From contig JAXHST010000015.1 of the NCBI GenBank assembly GCA_034190325.1, forward strand, positions 1 to 11,794: a stretch of 11,794 bases of DNA. Direction: 5' to 3'. This stretch comes from UBA287 sp034190325 (GTDB taxonomy: Archaea; Thermoplasmatota; UBA186; UBA287). Each line of letters begins with the position of its first letter. Position 1 is the first letter of the stretch. This document shows positions 1 through 6,718 of the stretch, in pieces. Both the position numbers and the translations under genes were made by a program. The notes under the pieces were generated by a model, which had not been told where the DNA came from, did no database searches, and saw only the letters and a list, made by a program, of their open reading frames with translations.

Positions 1-165
1 TTAGCTGAAGTTTTGACAAGCCCTGCTGGTTGATATTTTCAGGGGTTTCGTATGGGTGCAGCAATGATGAAACTCAAAGTGCACAATTCGTAAAAGCTTC
101 TTACGGCTCGGATATACATCCATAACCAGAAAAACGTTTAAATCAGAAAAGACAGATAATGTGCT
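1..165. other. Left-edge region without a confident gene
   Basis: In plus frame 1 the first ten codons are open and end at a TGA at 31-33 (LAEVLTSPAG), so this may be the last few residues of a gene lying left of the window; that is too short to identify. Bases 34-136 show no convincing gene. A minus-strand frame of 40 codons (1-123) exists but is rich in Cys and His and has no correctly spaced promoter, so I do not call it. The right end of the region holds the TATA-like box of the next gene. Confidence 0.4.
137..143 (+). promoter_or_regulatory. TATA-like box of the small secreted protein gene
   Basis: The element TTTAAAT lies about 26 nt (centre to start) upstream of the ATG at 166, preceded by an A-rich stretch that could act as a BRE. 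The spacing predicts transcription starting at or just before the start codon, that is, a leaderless or nearly leaderless mRNA. No Shine-Dalgarno sequence is visible. Confidence 0.5.
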
Positions 166-510
166 ATGCAAAAGTTTCTGCTCTTTCTCACGATCCTTCT
201 CATATCCCAGTACTCAATAGAGCTTGATGGCAATACCGTCTTAAATACGCCGAGCATAAACGTGAAACAGGGGGAAAAGCTTGTTGTTCAGATAAATCAG
301 AGTGGTTGGGTGATGGTGGAGATCCTGCGGGATGGAGAAAGCATATTCAACAACATAGCGCAGGGCGGCTACAAAGACGTCAATCTAACATTTGATGAGC
401 CTGGAAACTATGCCATCTCCTTCAGAAACACCCACTACAGGAGGGAGACGATAAAGTACAGCATAATGATAACTCGGGATAACTATTCAAGTTCTGTCCT
501 TCTTGGATAA
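166..510 (+). CDS. Small secreted or membrane-anchored beta-rich protein, hypothetical
   Basis: A 114-residue protein of no family I recognise. Residues 3-13 are strongly hydrophobic (FLLFLTILLIS) after a single Lys, which looks like a signal peptide or N-terminal anchor. The rest alternates hydrophobic and polar residues with Gly/Asn turns (residues about 38-54, 72-87 and 96-103), as expected of a small beta-sandwich exposed outside the cell. Three N-X-S/T sequons (N44, N73, N106) could be N-glycosylated in an archaeon. The ATG was chosen because it places the hydrophobic segment at the very N-terminus and because a TATA-like box sits about 26 nt upstream. The gene is monocistronic and converges on the glucan phosphorylase gene, leaving 23 nt between the two stop codons. 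A substrate-binding or surface role is possible but nothing in the sequence shows it. Confidence 0.7.
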   Translation: MQKFLLFLTILLISQYSIELDGNTVLNTPSINVKQGEKLVVQINQSGWVMVEILRDGESIFNNIAQGGYKDVNLTFDEPGNYAISFRNTHYRRETIKYSIMITRDNYSSSVLLG

Positions 511-533
511 TCGTCATTTATCTCATGATTCCA

Positions 534-2213
534 TCATGTCGAATTACTAGCCTTGTATGCTTTAACGAGATACTGGTTCACCATACGATGGGAATTGAAA
601 AAAGATCCGTTTATGCTTATGGAGTACTTCATCATTTTTGTCCAAGCCTCTTTGTCATTATAATACTTTGGAAGCACCTCTTTTTCAAGTTTCGAATAGA
701 GTTTTTCAGCATCTTCCTCATCGTTTGCCTCTACCCCTTCTTTAACCTGTTCTCTTATTGACCAGCCAGTTATGTCCTCTATGTGCCCCTCCAGCCACCA
801 GCCATCAAGAGAGCTGAGGCTAGGAACCCCATTCAAAGCTGCCTTCATACCTGAGGTTCCTGAAGCTTCACGTGGTGCATGCGGGGTGTTCAACCAGAGA
901 TCCGAACCGCTTATTATCATCTTTGCCAGCTCGATATCATAGTTTTCAAGAAAAACCAGCTTGACATTCTGCAGTTCTTCGGAGGCTTTTATGATCTTCT
1001 TTATCTCCTCCTTACCTTCTGTATCGTTAGGATGCGCTTTCCCTGCGTACACCACCTGAACATTCAAAGAGTCCAGTTTTTTTAGGTCGTGCAGTAGCAG
1101 AGTTGGTCTCTTGTATCTTGTGATCCTCCTCGCATAGCCTATGGTAAGGACATGATAGTCCATTCCTGCATTTTTTGTTCTATTGATGTGATCTATCAGC
1201 TTTTTCTTACATTTATCATGCGCTTTCACTACCTCTTCATCTGTGAGGTTTATCGCATATCGTAAAAGACAGGGGTCTTCCCTCCACCCGAATATTTTGC
1301 TGTCGTAAAGCTCTATAAAAGGTTTTGAAGCCCAGAAAACATGATGCACCCCGTTTGTTATAGAGTCTATGGGGTACCCGGGGAACATTCCCCTGGAGAT
1401 TTCTGCATGCTTTTTTGCAACCCCGTTGACGTAATGGCTGAAACGCAGCGCCATGAGAGTCATGTTGAGTTGAGTACTATCCCCGTTGGCGCACAGAAAA
1501 TCTATTTCTTCATCTCTGAGGTATCTGCCAAGAAATTCCTTAACCATGTCTTTAGGAAAAACATCATGACCTGCTGGCACAGGGGTGTGGGTGGTAAAAA
1601 CGAACTTTTCTTTCATCGCTTCCAATCCGCTTTCGTCTATAGGCACGTTGTATCTCTTGAGAAGCTCAACAATAAGGAATGCAGTATGTCCTTCATTCAT
1701 GTGGTATACATCTATGTTGCTATACCCTAAGGCATTGAGCATCCTTACCCCACCTATCCCAAGAACAATCTCCTGCATAAGTCTGTATCTGAGATCATTT
1801 CCATAAAGATAAGCACTTATATCTCTGCTCTCTTCATCGTTCTCTTCAACGTTCGTATCCAGGAAAAGAACAGGGGCTGAAAAGCCGTTTTGCCCTCCAT
1901 TATCATACTTCCAGCACTGAACCGTGATCTCTTTTTCGCCCATAGGCACCTTTATCTTAGGTTCCATCCTCTGCATAAAGTCCTCGGGTCTCCAATCTGC
2001 AGGCATCTCAAGCTGTCCTTTTTCATTATCTATCTGCTGGAAGAAGTAGCCCTTGTTGCACAGGAGTCCCACGCCCACTGCAGGCACTTTAAGATCAGCA
2101 AAGGATCTCATAACATCACCAGCAAGGACCCCCAGGCCCCCGCCATATGTTGGCATTCTGCTGTCAATTGCGATCTCCATGCTGAAATAAGCAACCTTTG
2201 TTTCTTCTGGCAT
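534..2213 (-). CDS. glgP: Alpha-glucan (glycogen/maltodextrin) phosphorylase, short GT35 type
   Basis: Cytosolic enzyme that cleaves terminal alpha-1,4 glucosyl units with phosphate, releasing glucose 1-phosphate. The 559-residue product has the layout of the short archaeal/bacterial GT35 phosphorylases. It opens with YFSMEIA (9-15) and a YGGGLGVLAGD loop (23-33), then NEGHTAFL (173-180), HTPVPAGHD (209-217), NGVHH (287-291), the phosphate-site-like RRITRYKR (362-369), and GTSGMK (452-457), whose Lys457 matches the pyridoxal-phosphate lysine of the family. I chose the ATG at 2213. The same frame is open to a TTG at 2306, but that 31-residue extension does not look like family sequence and would cover the region that should hold the promoter of the divergent peptidase gene. 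A weak TATA-like stretch lies about 28 nt upstream of the ATG. No other glycogen gene is nearby. Confidence 0.93.
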   Translation of the reverse strand: MPEETKVAYFSMEIAIDSRMPTYGGGLGVLAGDVMRSFADLKVPAVGVGLLCNKGYFFQQIDNEKGQLEMPADWRPEDFMQRMEPKIKVPMGEKEITVQCWKYDNGGQNGFSAPVLFLDTNVEENDEESRDISAYLYGNDLRYRLMQEIVLGIGGVRMLNALGYSNIDVYHMNEGHTAFLIVELLKRYNVPIDESGLEAMKEKFVFTTHTPVPAGHDVFPKDMVKEFLGRYLRDEEIDFLCANGDSTQLNMTLMALRFSHYVNGVAKKHAEISRGMFPGYPIDSITNGVHHVFWASKPFIELYDSKIFGWREDPCLLRYAINLTDEEVVKAHDKCKKKLIDHINRTKNAGMDYHVLTIGYARRITRYKRPTLLLHDLKKLDSLNVQVVYAGKAHPNDTEGKEEIKKIIKASEELQNVKLVFLENYDIELAKMIISGSDLWLNTPHAPREASGTSGMKAALNGVPSLSSLDGWWLEGHIEDITGWSIREQVKEGVEANDEEDAEKLYSKLEKEVLPKYYNDKEAWTKMMKYSISINGSFFNSHRMVNQYLVKAYKASNST

Positions 2214-2235
2214 AGGGCAGTATAATGCATATGCG

Positions 2236-2246
2236 CTTATTTCATT
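2236..2246 (-). promoter_or_regulatory. Possible TATA-like box of the phosphorylase gene
   Basis: Read on the minus strand the element is AATGAAATAAG, centred about 28 nt upstream of the ATG at 2213. The spacing fits a leaderless archaeal transcript and supports that start over the upstream TTG. The match to a TATA consensus is weak. Confidence 0.3.
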
Positions 2247-2293
2247 TTCTATGCCATAGCTATGCTCTTTTGAGCTCAGCAAGAGGGTACAAA

Positions 2294-2303
2294 TTAAGAT
2301 AAA
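2294..2303 (+). promoter_or_regulatory. Possible TATA-like box of the M24 peptidase gene
   Basis: The element TTAAGATAAA is centred about 25 nt upstream of the ATG at 2324, the spacing seen at the other starts in this window. The sequence is AT-rich but not a clean TATA box. No ribosome binding site is visible between it and the start codon. Confidence 0.35.
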
Positions 2304-2323
2304 CAAAGAATAACCTCGGTTTT

Positions 2324-3313
2324 ATGGACAGTAAAGTGCTGGAAAAGGTGAGGGATCAGCTGAGGGAAAATGAGGTTTTTGTCTCTGTGAAAAGCGGAAA
2401 CATCAGGTATCTCTCTTATAAGGAGCTGAAGGACCCTGTAGCAAGCGCCATTATGATAGATAAAGAGAAAGAGATCGCAGTAGTTTCCTCTTTGGAAAAG
2501 AATAGGGCCTCCGATCTGCTGGATATGGATATAAAAGTATTTTCTCCTTACCCTAAAATAAAAAAGGATGGGACAAAGTTGCTATCGCTGCTCAAAAAAG
2601 AGTGTTATGGGAGAGAGATAATATCTGATGCAAGGATAGATGGGATGAGAACGAAGATAAAAGATCCTGTAGCCCCGCTGCGGATGATAAAGAACAGCGA
2701 AGAGATCCGGCTTATAAAAAAGGCAAACAAAATGACAAAAGATGTTGAGCTGGGGGCTATTGCTACGGAGGGCAAGAGTGAAATTGCCATAGCAAGGGAA
2801 GTTGAAGAGGATATGCTCAAAAATGGGGCTGACGGCTTTGCCTTTGACACAATAGTGGCATGCGGCAAGCATGCTGCATACTCACACCACGAGCCCGGTA
2901 GAACAGGATTTAAAAATGTGGCAATAATCGACTATGGAGCACGCTACAGAGGCTATTGCGCTGATGTGACCCGAACAATAATAGATGGCAGTGAAAGGCT
3001 AGGAGAGATAAAGAGAAGGATAGAAGAAGCAGTGGAAAGCGCAGTCGAAAAATTCTCAGAGGGCTCTAAATGCTCCGAGATAGACAGGGAGCTGAGAGGG
3101 GCACTCGGCAAGTTTAGCAAATTTTTTTATCATGGCACAGGCCACGGCCTCGGACTTGAGGTCCATGAGCAGCCATCGATAAGCATAACTTCAAAGGATG
3201 TTTTGGAAAAGGGCATGGTTTTTACTATAGAGCCTGGTATATACATCAAGGGCCTTGGAGGTGTTAGAGTTGAGGATGATTTCTATGTTGATGGTAAGGT
3301 AAGGAAAATATAA
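2324..3313 (+). CDS. M24-family metallopeptidase, probable Xaa-Pro aminopeptidase/dipeptidase
   Basis: Cytosolic dinuclear-metal peptidase of the pita-bread fold, expected to remove N-terminal residues preceding proline or to split Xaa-Pro dipeptides. The 329-residue product has an N-terminal creatinase-like domain (about 1-115) and a catalytic domain. All five metal ligands are visible: Asp203 (IIDYGA), Asp214 (CADVTRT), His274 (GTGHGLG), Glu303 (IEPG) and Glu317 (VEDD). His281 and the SHHE motif at 187-190 also fit the prolidase/aminopeptidase P branch better than methionine aminopeptidase. The C-terminus stops soon after the last ligand, slightly shorter than many relatives but with the active site complete. 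The gene is divergent from the phosphorylase (110 nt between starts) and is followed after 41 nt by ftsZ, which has its own promoter. Substrate choice between aminopeptidase P and prolidase cannot be read from the sequence. Confidence 0.92.
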   Translation: MDSKVLEKVRDQLRENEVFVSVKSGNIRYLSYKELKDPVASAIMIDKEKEIAVVSSLEKNRASDLLDMDIKVFSPYPKIKKDGTKLLSLLKKECYGREIISDARIDGMRTKIKDPVAPLRMIKNSEEIRLIKKANKMTKDVELGAIATEGKSEIAIAREVEEDMLKNGADGFAFDTIVACGKHAAYSHHEPGRTGFKNVAIIDYGARYRGYCADVTRTIIDGSERLGEIKRRIEEAVESAVEKFSEGSKCSEIDRELRGALGKFSKFFYHGTGHGLGLEVHEQPSISITSKDVLEKGMVFTIEPGIYIKGLGGVRVEDDFYVDGKVRKI

Positions 3314-3327
3314 AAAGGTATATATAA
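3312..3327 (+). promoter_or_regulatory. BRE/TATA promoter of the ftsZ-secE operon
   Basis: An A-rich BRE-like stretch followed by GGTATATATAA lies immediately after the peptidase stop codon. The TATA centre is about 23 nt before the GTG at 3346 and 32 nt before the ATG at 3355, predicting a transcript start near 3346-3350. The same AAAAAGGTATAT string precedes the alkaline phosphatase gene. Confidence 0.65.
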
Positions 3328-3354
3328 GAAAAAAGTCATTAAGCAGTGATTGTT

Positions 3355-4425
3355 ATGGAGTCTATCATGAGAGATACAATGAATTCGGGGGAGGAAGAGT
3401 TGCAGGGTGTTGGTAACGAGGAGCTTGAGAGGGTTCTTTCCAGCTTGAGAACAAAGATATGTGTTGTTGGATGCGGTGGGGCTGGCACCAATACCATAAC
3501 GAGGCTTCTGGATGCAGGTATAAGGGGGGCTGAGCTTTACGCACTTAACACAGATGCGCAGCATCTTTTATATGCTAAAGCGCCGAGAAAACTGCTGATA
3601 GGGAGAAGAACAACAAAAGGTTTGGGGGCAGGAGCCCTGCCCAGCGTTGGGGAGGCTGCAGCACTTGAGGCTGAAGAAGAGATAAAAACGATGCTCAAGG
3701 GAGCGGATCTGGTTTTTGTTACATGTGGTCTTGGTGGTGGAACAGGAACCGGAAGCGTACCGGTTGTTGCGAGAATAGCAAAAGAGCTCGGTGCCTTAAC
3801 AATAGCTGTTGTAACCATTCCCTTTTCGGTTGAGGGAGTTGTGAGGATGGAGAATGCAATAAATGGGCTTGAAAAGCTTAAGAGAGAAGCAGATACAGTT
3901 ATAGTGGTTCCAAATGATAAGCTGTTGCAGGTTGCTCCGCGCCTGAGCATAAATGAGGCTTTCAGGGTGGCCGATGAGATCCTTGTAAGGGCGATAAAGG
4001 GCATAAGCGAGATGATAACGGTCCCGGGTCTCATAAACCTCGACTTTGCTGATCTGAAGACCATAATGAAAGGTGGCGGTGTTGCGATGATAGGTCTTGG
4101 CGAAGCGGACTCGAATGACACTAAAAAGGCAGTTATAGACGCGCTCAACTCTCCGCTGCTGGATGTTGATATAACAAATGCAACTGGCGCTCTGGTGAAC
4201 GTTGTTGGTGGGGACACTCTCACCCTCCAGGAAGCGCAGGAAGCAGTCTCTGAGATACATGCAAAGGCACCGAACGCAAGGATAATATGGGGCGTTGCTA
4301 CAGATCCAGGGATGAAGTCTTCAGTGCGCATAATGCTGGTCATTACAGGAGTAAAATCGCCGCAGATATTTGGGAGAGAGAGAAATGCCCAAAAGGGAAA
4401 TATGGGTATAGATATGGTAGGGTAG
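3355..4425 (+). CDS. ftsZ: Cell division protein FtsZ
   Basis: Tubulin-like GTPase that polymerises at mid-cell to form the division ring. The 356-residue product carries the Rossmann nucleotide-binding start VVGCGGAG (about 37-44), the NTDAQHL segment, the tubulin/FtsZ signature GLGGGTGTG (125-133), the NDKLL segment, and the synergy loop NLDFADLK (228-235) that supplies the catalytic acid to the neighbouring subunit's GTP. It closely resembles euryarchaeal FtsZ. The tail ends in MGIDMVG, a short conserved-looking peptide; in archaea such tails bind the anchor SepF, which is inference here. The start is uncertain: the frame is also open to a GTG at 3346, which could be a leaderless start, and a further ATG lies at 3367. 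The variable N-terminal extension cannot decide. The gene ends 5 nt before secE, with which it forms an operon. Confidence 0.97.
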   Translation: MESIMRDTMNSGEEELQGVGNEELERVLSSLRTKICVVGCGGAGTNTITRLLDAGIRGAELYALNTDAQHLLYAKAPRKLLIGRRTTKGLGAGALPSVGEAAALEAEEEIKTMLKGADLVFVTCGLGGGTGTGSVPVVARIAKELGALTIAVVTIPFSVEGVVRMENAINGLEKLKREADTVIVVPNDKLLQVAPRLSINEAFRVADEILVRAIKGISEMITVPGLINLDFADLKTIMKGGGVAMIGLGEADSNDTKKAVIDALNSPLLDVDITNATGALVNVVGGDTLTLQEAQEAVSEIHAKAPNARIIWGVATDPGMKSSVRIMLVITGVKSPQIFGRERNAQKGNMGIDMVG

Positions 4426-4430
4426 AGAGC

Positions 4431-4652
4431 ATGGGCATAGTAGATAGAGCTGCAAAGTTTCAGGAGAGAATAGAAAAGAGGATAAAGAATATAGGGCGCG
4501 GAGATTACGGAAGGGTGCTCAAGCTTGCCCATAAGCCGAGTGATGAAGAGTTCTCAAAGATGCTCGGGGTCACCACCCTTGGCGTTCTAATCCTAGGCTT
4601 CCTTGGCTTCGGGATATTCTATCTCATGACAGTCTTTGTTTTTCCTAGCTAG
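4431..4652 (+). CDS. secE: Preprotein translocase subunit SecE (Sec61 gamma)
   Basis: Essential single-pass subunit that clamps the two halves of the SecY export channel in the membrane. The 73-residue product has the archaeal Sec61-gamma plan: an amphipathic N-terminal helix (about 1-20), a conserved hinge RVLKLAHKPSDEEF (28-41), and one transmembrane helix (about 45-68, LGVTTLGVLILGFLGFGIFY). The frame is open further upstream, to 4287, but that part overlaps ftsZ; the ATG at 4431 gives the family length and lies 5 nt after the ftsZ stop, so it is translated from the ftsZ transcript. In many euryarchaea ftsZ-secE is followed by nusG and ribosomal protein genes; here the next gene is on the opposite strand. 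Confidence 0.93.
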   Translation: MGIVDRAAKFQERIEKRIKNIGRGDYGRVLKLAHKPSDEEFSKMLGVTTLGVLILGFLGFGIFYLMTVFVFPS

Positions 4653-4653
4653 G

Positions 4654-6258
4654 TTAGAAGAGACCTTTTATATTCCCTTCCTCATCTATATCAATAGATT
4701 CAGCATTTGGATGCTTGGGTAATCCTGGCATAGTCTCTATGTTGCCCATCAAGGGGTAGAGGAATCCTGCACCAACGCTAGCCCTTATGTCTTTGACAGT
4801 TACAATAAATCCTTTAGGCCTACCCAGCTTTGAGGGGTTATCGGAGAGGGATAGGTGCGTCTTAGCCACATTTATTGGTAAGTTACCCCATCCTAGCTCC
4901 TCAAACTGCTCTATCTTTTTCATAGCCTGAGATGTGTATTCAACGCTATCAGCCCCATAGATCTTTTTAGCTATGATCTCTATCTTCTTATCTATCCTCT
5001 CCTCTAAAGGATACAGGAATCTGAAATCTGAGCTTTTGTTCTCTACAGCTTTAGCCAGCTCCATGCAACCTTCGCTCCCTTTAGCGTAAGGATCTATTAT
5101 CACAACGGCATCAGCACTTTTAGCCCTCTCTTTTACATACTCCAGATCTCTTTCGCTATCATCCTTAAACCTGTTCACAGCGACGATAGCAGGAACCCCG
5201 TATATGTGAACATTCTCTATGTGTTTTTCAAGGTTCTCTATGCCCTTTTCTATATCGCCGTGACCATGGTGCTTTAGGGCGCGCACAGTTGCAACAATAA
5301 CCGCAACATCGGGCTTAAAGCCAGCATTCCTGCACTTTATATCACAGAACTTCACAAAGCCATTATCACTTCCGAAGCCGCTCTCAGTCACCACATAATC
5401 AGCAAGTTTTAAAGCTATCCTATCCGCTATTATGCTTGAGTTGCCATGAGCAACATTGGCAAATGGGCCTGCATGTATGAGGGCTGGTGTATTCTCGCTT
5501 GTCTGCACAAGGTTTGGCTTTGCGGCATCCTTGAGTATAGCAGCCATTGCGCCAGCAGCCTTTATGTCCTCTGCTGTCACAGGCTTCTTCTCCTCGTTGA
5601 ATGCAACAACCATCCTGCCTAGCCTTGCCCTCAGATCTCTGAGATCCTTGGCCAGAGCGAGTATGGCCATGGTCTCGCTTGCAACAGCGATATCATACCT
5701 TGCTTCCCTGGGGCCCCCATTGCCTTTTCCCCCCAGACCTGTTACTATATGCCTTAGCCCTCTATCTTCTATGTCAACAACCCTGTTTGCCATTATGGAG
5801 AAAGGGTCTATATGCAATTCATTTCCGCGCTTTATGTGGTTGTCTAACATCGCAACCAGAAGGTTCTGGGCTATAGAGCATGCATGTATATCACCGGTAA
5901 AATGCATGTTGATCTCATCGCTCGGCTCTACTGTAGAAGCCCCACCTCCTGTTGCTCCACCCTTTATGCCAAAGGTAGGGCCCATTGATGGCTGTCTTAG
6001 GGTTACTATGCTTCTATGCTCTCTATTCAAAGCCATTGATAGGCCTATAGCAGTGGTCGTCTTTCCTTCTCCGTAAGGAGTGGGGGTTATCGCTGTAACG
6101 CATATGAGCTTCCCGTTCCTGTTCCCCTCTATCCTCTTCAATATCTTGAGATCTATCTTTGCTTTGTGTTTTCCATAAGGCTCAAGCTCATCTTTTTCTA
6201 CTCCTATCGCTATGTCTTCTATAGGTAATAGCCCGCTCATATTATTAATCAATTGCAT
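4654..6258 (-). CDS. fhs: Formate-tetrahydrofolate ligase
   Basis: ATP-dependent ligase joining formate to tetrahydrofolate, giving 10-formyl-THF for purine synthesis or the folate C1 pool. At 534 residues it is slightly shorter than the usual 550-560, the loss being at the N-terminus. Visible family features are ELEPYGKHKAKI (24-35), the P-loop TPYGEGKTTT (60-69), FGIKGGATGGG (96-106), INMHFTGDIHA (116-126) and, further on, GFGSDNGFVKFCDIKCR, matching the usual GFGADLGAEKFFDIKCR with some changes. The ATG at 6258 was chosen because a TATA-like element lies 28 nt upstream; an ATG at 6240 is the alternative. The gene is tail-to-tail with secE (1 nt apart) and divergent from osmC. Fhs is patchily distributed in Archaea, many of which use tetrahydromethanopterin or lack folates, so its presence says this organism handles folate-type C1 units; no other folate gene is in view. 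Confidence 0.96.
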   Translation of the reverse strand: MQLINNMSGLLPIEDIAIGVEKDELEPYGKHKAKIDLKILKRIEGNRNGKLICVTAITPTPYGEGKTTTAIGLSMALNREHRSIVTLRQPSMGPTFGIKGGATGGGASTVEPSDEINMHFTGDIHACSIAQNLLVAMLDNHIKRGNELHIDPFSIMANRVVDIEDRGLRHIVTGLGGKGNGGPREARYDIAVASETMAILALAKDLRDLRARLGRMVVAFNEEKKPVTAEDIKAAGAMAAILKDAAKPNLVQTSENTPALIHAGPFANVAHGNSSIIADRIALKLADYVVTESGFGSDNGFVKFCDIKCRNAGFKPDVAVIVATVRALKHHGHGDIEKGIENLEKHIENVHIYGVPAIVAVNRFKDDSERDLEYVKERAKSADAVVIIDPYAKGSEGCMELAKAVENKSSDFRFLYPLEERIDKKIEIIAKKIYGADSVEYTSQAMKKIEQFEELGWGNLPINVAKTHLSLSDNPSKLGRPKGFIVTVKDIRASVGAGFLYPLMGNIETMPGLPKHPNAESIDIDEEGNIKGLF

Positions 6259-6282
6259 ACCTCATATGTTTTTCCACCATTC

Positions 6283-6290
6283 TTTTATAT
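6283..6290. promoter_or_regulatory. Shared TATA element serving two divergent genes
   Basis: TTTTATAT on the plus strand reads ATATAAAA on the minus strand, so one element resembles a TATA box both ways. Its centre is about 24 nt from the osmC ATG (6311) and 28 nt from the fhs ATG (6258), and no other TATA-like sequence is placed for either gene in the 52-nt gap. Both transcripts would be leaderless or nearly so. A single TBP/TFB site oriented either way would make the two genes compete. Confidence 0.55.
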
Positions 6291-6310
6291 GGGTGTAACA
6301 CTTTTGTCTT

Positions 6311-6718
6311 ATGGAAGAACAGGAAACAAGAGAGGTGCACCTCAAAAGAGAAGGGAACCTGGCAGAGGTGAAGGTAAGAGATTTTGAACTGCTTATAGAT
6401 GAACCAGTAGATAAGGGGGGAACAAACAAAGGTCCGAGGCCAACAGAATATCTACTTGCTGCACTTGTAGGCTGCTATACCGCTACATTTGTTAGAATAG
6501 CAGAAAAGAGGAAACAGCACATAGAGCGAATAGAGTGCACTGCCCGGGAGTATATAAGCAGGAAAGAGAACAGAGCAACAAAGGCGGAGCTCTCTCTGGT
6601 TGTATACTCCTCTATGAGCGATGAAGAACTGGGCATAATAAACAGGTTGGCAGAAAATAGCTGTACTGTAAAAAACTCTTTAAATACTGAAGTAATTACA
6701 AGCGTTGTGCGGGCGTGA
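6311..6718 (+). CDS. osmC: OsmC/Ohr-family protein (peroxide or stress-related thiol protein)
   Basis: Small cytosolic protein of the OsmC superfamily, whose characterised members are homodimeric thiol peroxidases that reduce organic or hydrogen peroxides. The 135-residue product has the family pattern: DEP (30-32) and GGTNKGPRPTEYLLAALVGC (36-55) with the first redox cysteine at Cys55 on the long central helix, Glu46 in that helix, and the second cysteine Cys118 (ENSCTVKNSL) near the C-terminus. Both cysteines of the pair are present, so peroxidase activity is plausible; the OsmC versus YhfA-like subgroup is not resolved. The ATG is 24 nt downstream of the shared TATA element. The last ten bases of the gene are also the first ten of tRNA-Gly: the TGA stop is made of tRNA positions 8-10, so RNase P cutting of a read-through transcript would remove the last three codons. 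Confidence 0.9.
   Translation: MEEQETREVHLKREGNLAEVKVRDFELLIDEPVDKGGTNKGPRPTEYLLAALVGCYTATFVRIAEKRKQHIERIECTAREYISRKENRATKAELSLVVYSSMSDEELGIINRLAENSCTVKNSLNTEVITSVVRA
6679..6686 (+). promoter_or_regulatory. TATA box of tRNA-Gly, inside osmC
   Basis: TTTAAATA, within the coding sequence of osmC, is centred about 26-27 nt upstream of the first tRNA base. The spacing is right for archaeal transcription starting at or near the mature 5' end, so the tRNA can be made independently of osmC. Confidence 0.6.

Noticed and set aside
1..102. Read-through of the TGA at 31-33 as selenocysteine, the frame staying open to 100-102
   Set aside because: About 22 further open codons are expected by chance, and there is no recognisable selenoprotein context or insertion element.
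1..123. 40-codon minus-strand frame at the left edge
   Set aside because: Cys/His-rich composition, and the only TATA-like sequence upstream (TTTAAA near 140) is about 16 nt from the ATG, too close for an archaeal promoter.
2214..2306. N-terminal extension of the phosphorylase from a TTG at 2306
   Set aside because: It would add 31 residues absent from short GT35 enzymes and would occupy the upstream region of the divergent peptidase; the ATG at 2213 gives the family length.
4287..4430. 48-codon upstream extension of secE inside ftsZ
   Set aside because: SecE proteins are about 60-75 residues, and the ATG at 4431 directly follows the ftsZ stop; the extension is only the overlapping frame of ftsZ.
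3537..4532. 331-codon open frame antisense to ftsZ
   Set aside because: It is rich in Ser, Pro and Thr and mirrors the codon structure of ftsZ, which is unmistakable on the other strand; no family motif and no promoter.
5456..6076. 206-codon open frame antisense to fhs
   Set aside because: Shadow of the conserved P-loop and glycine-rich region of formate-THF ligase; composition is not that of a plausible protein.
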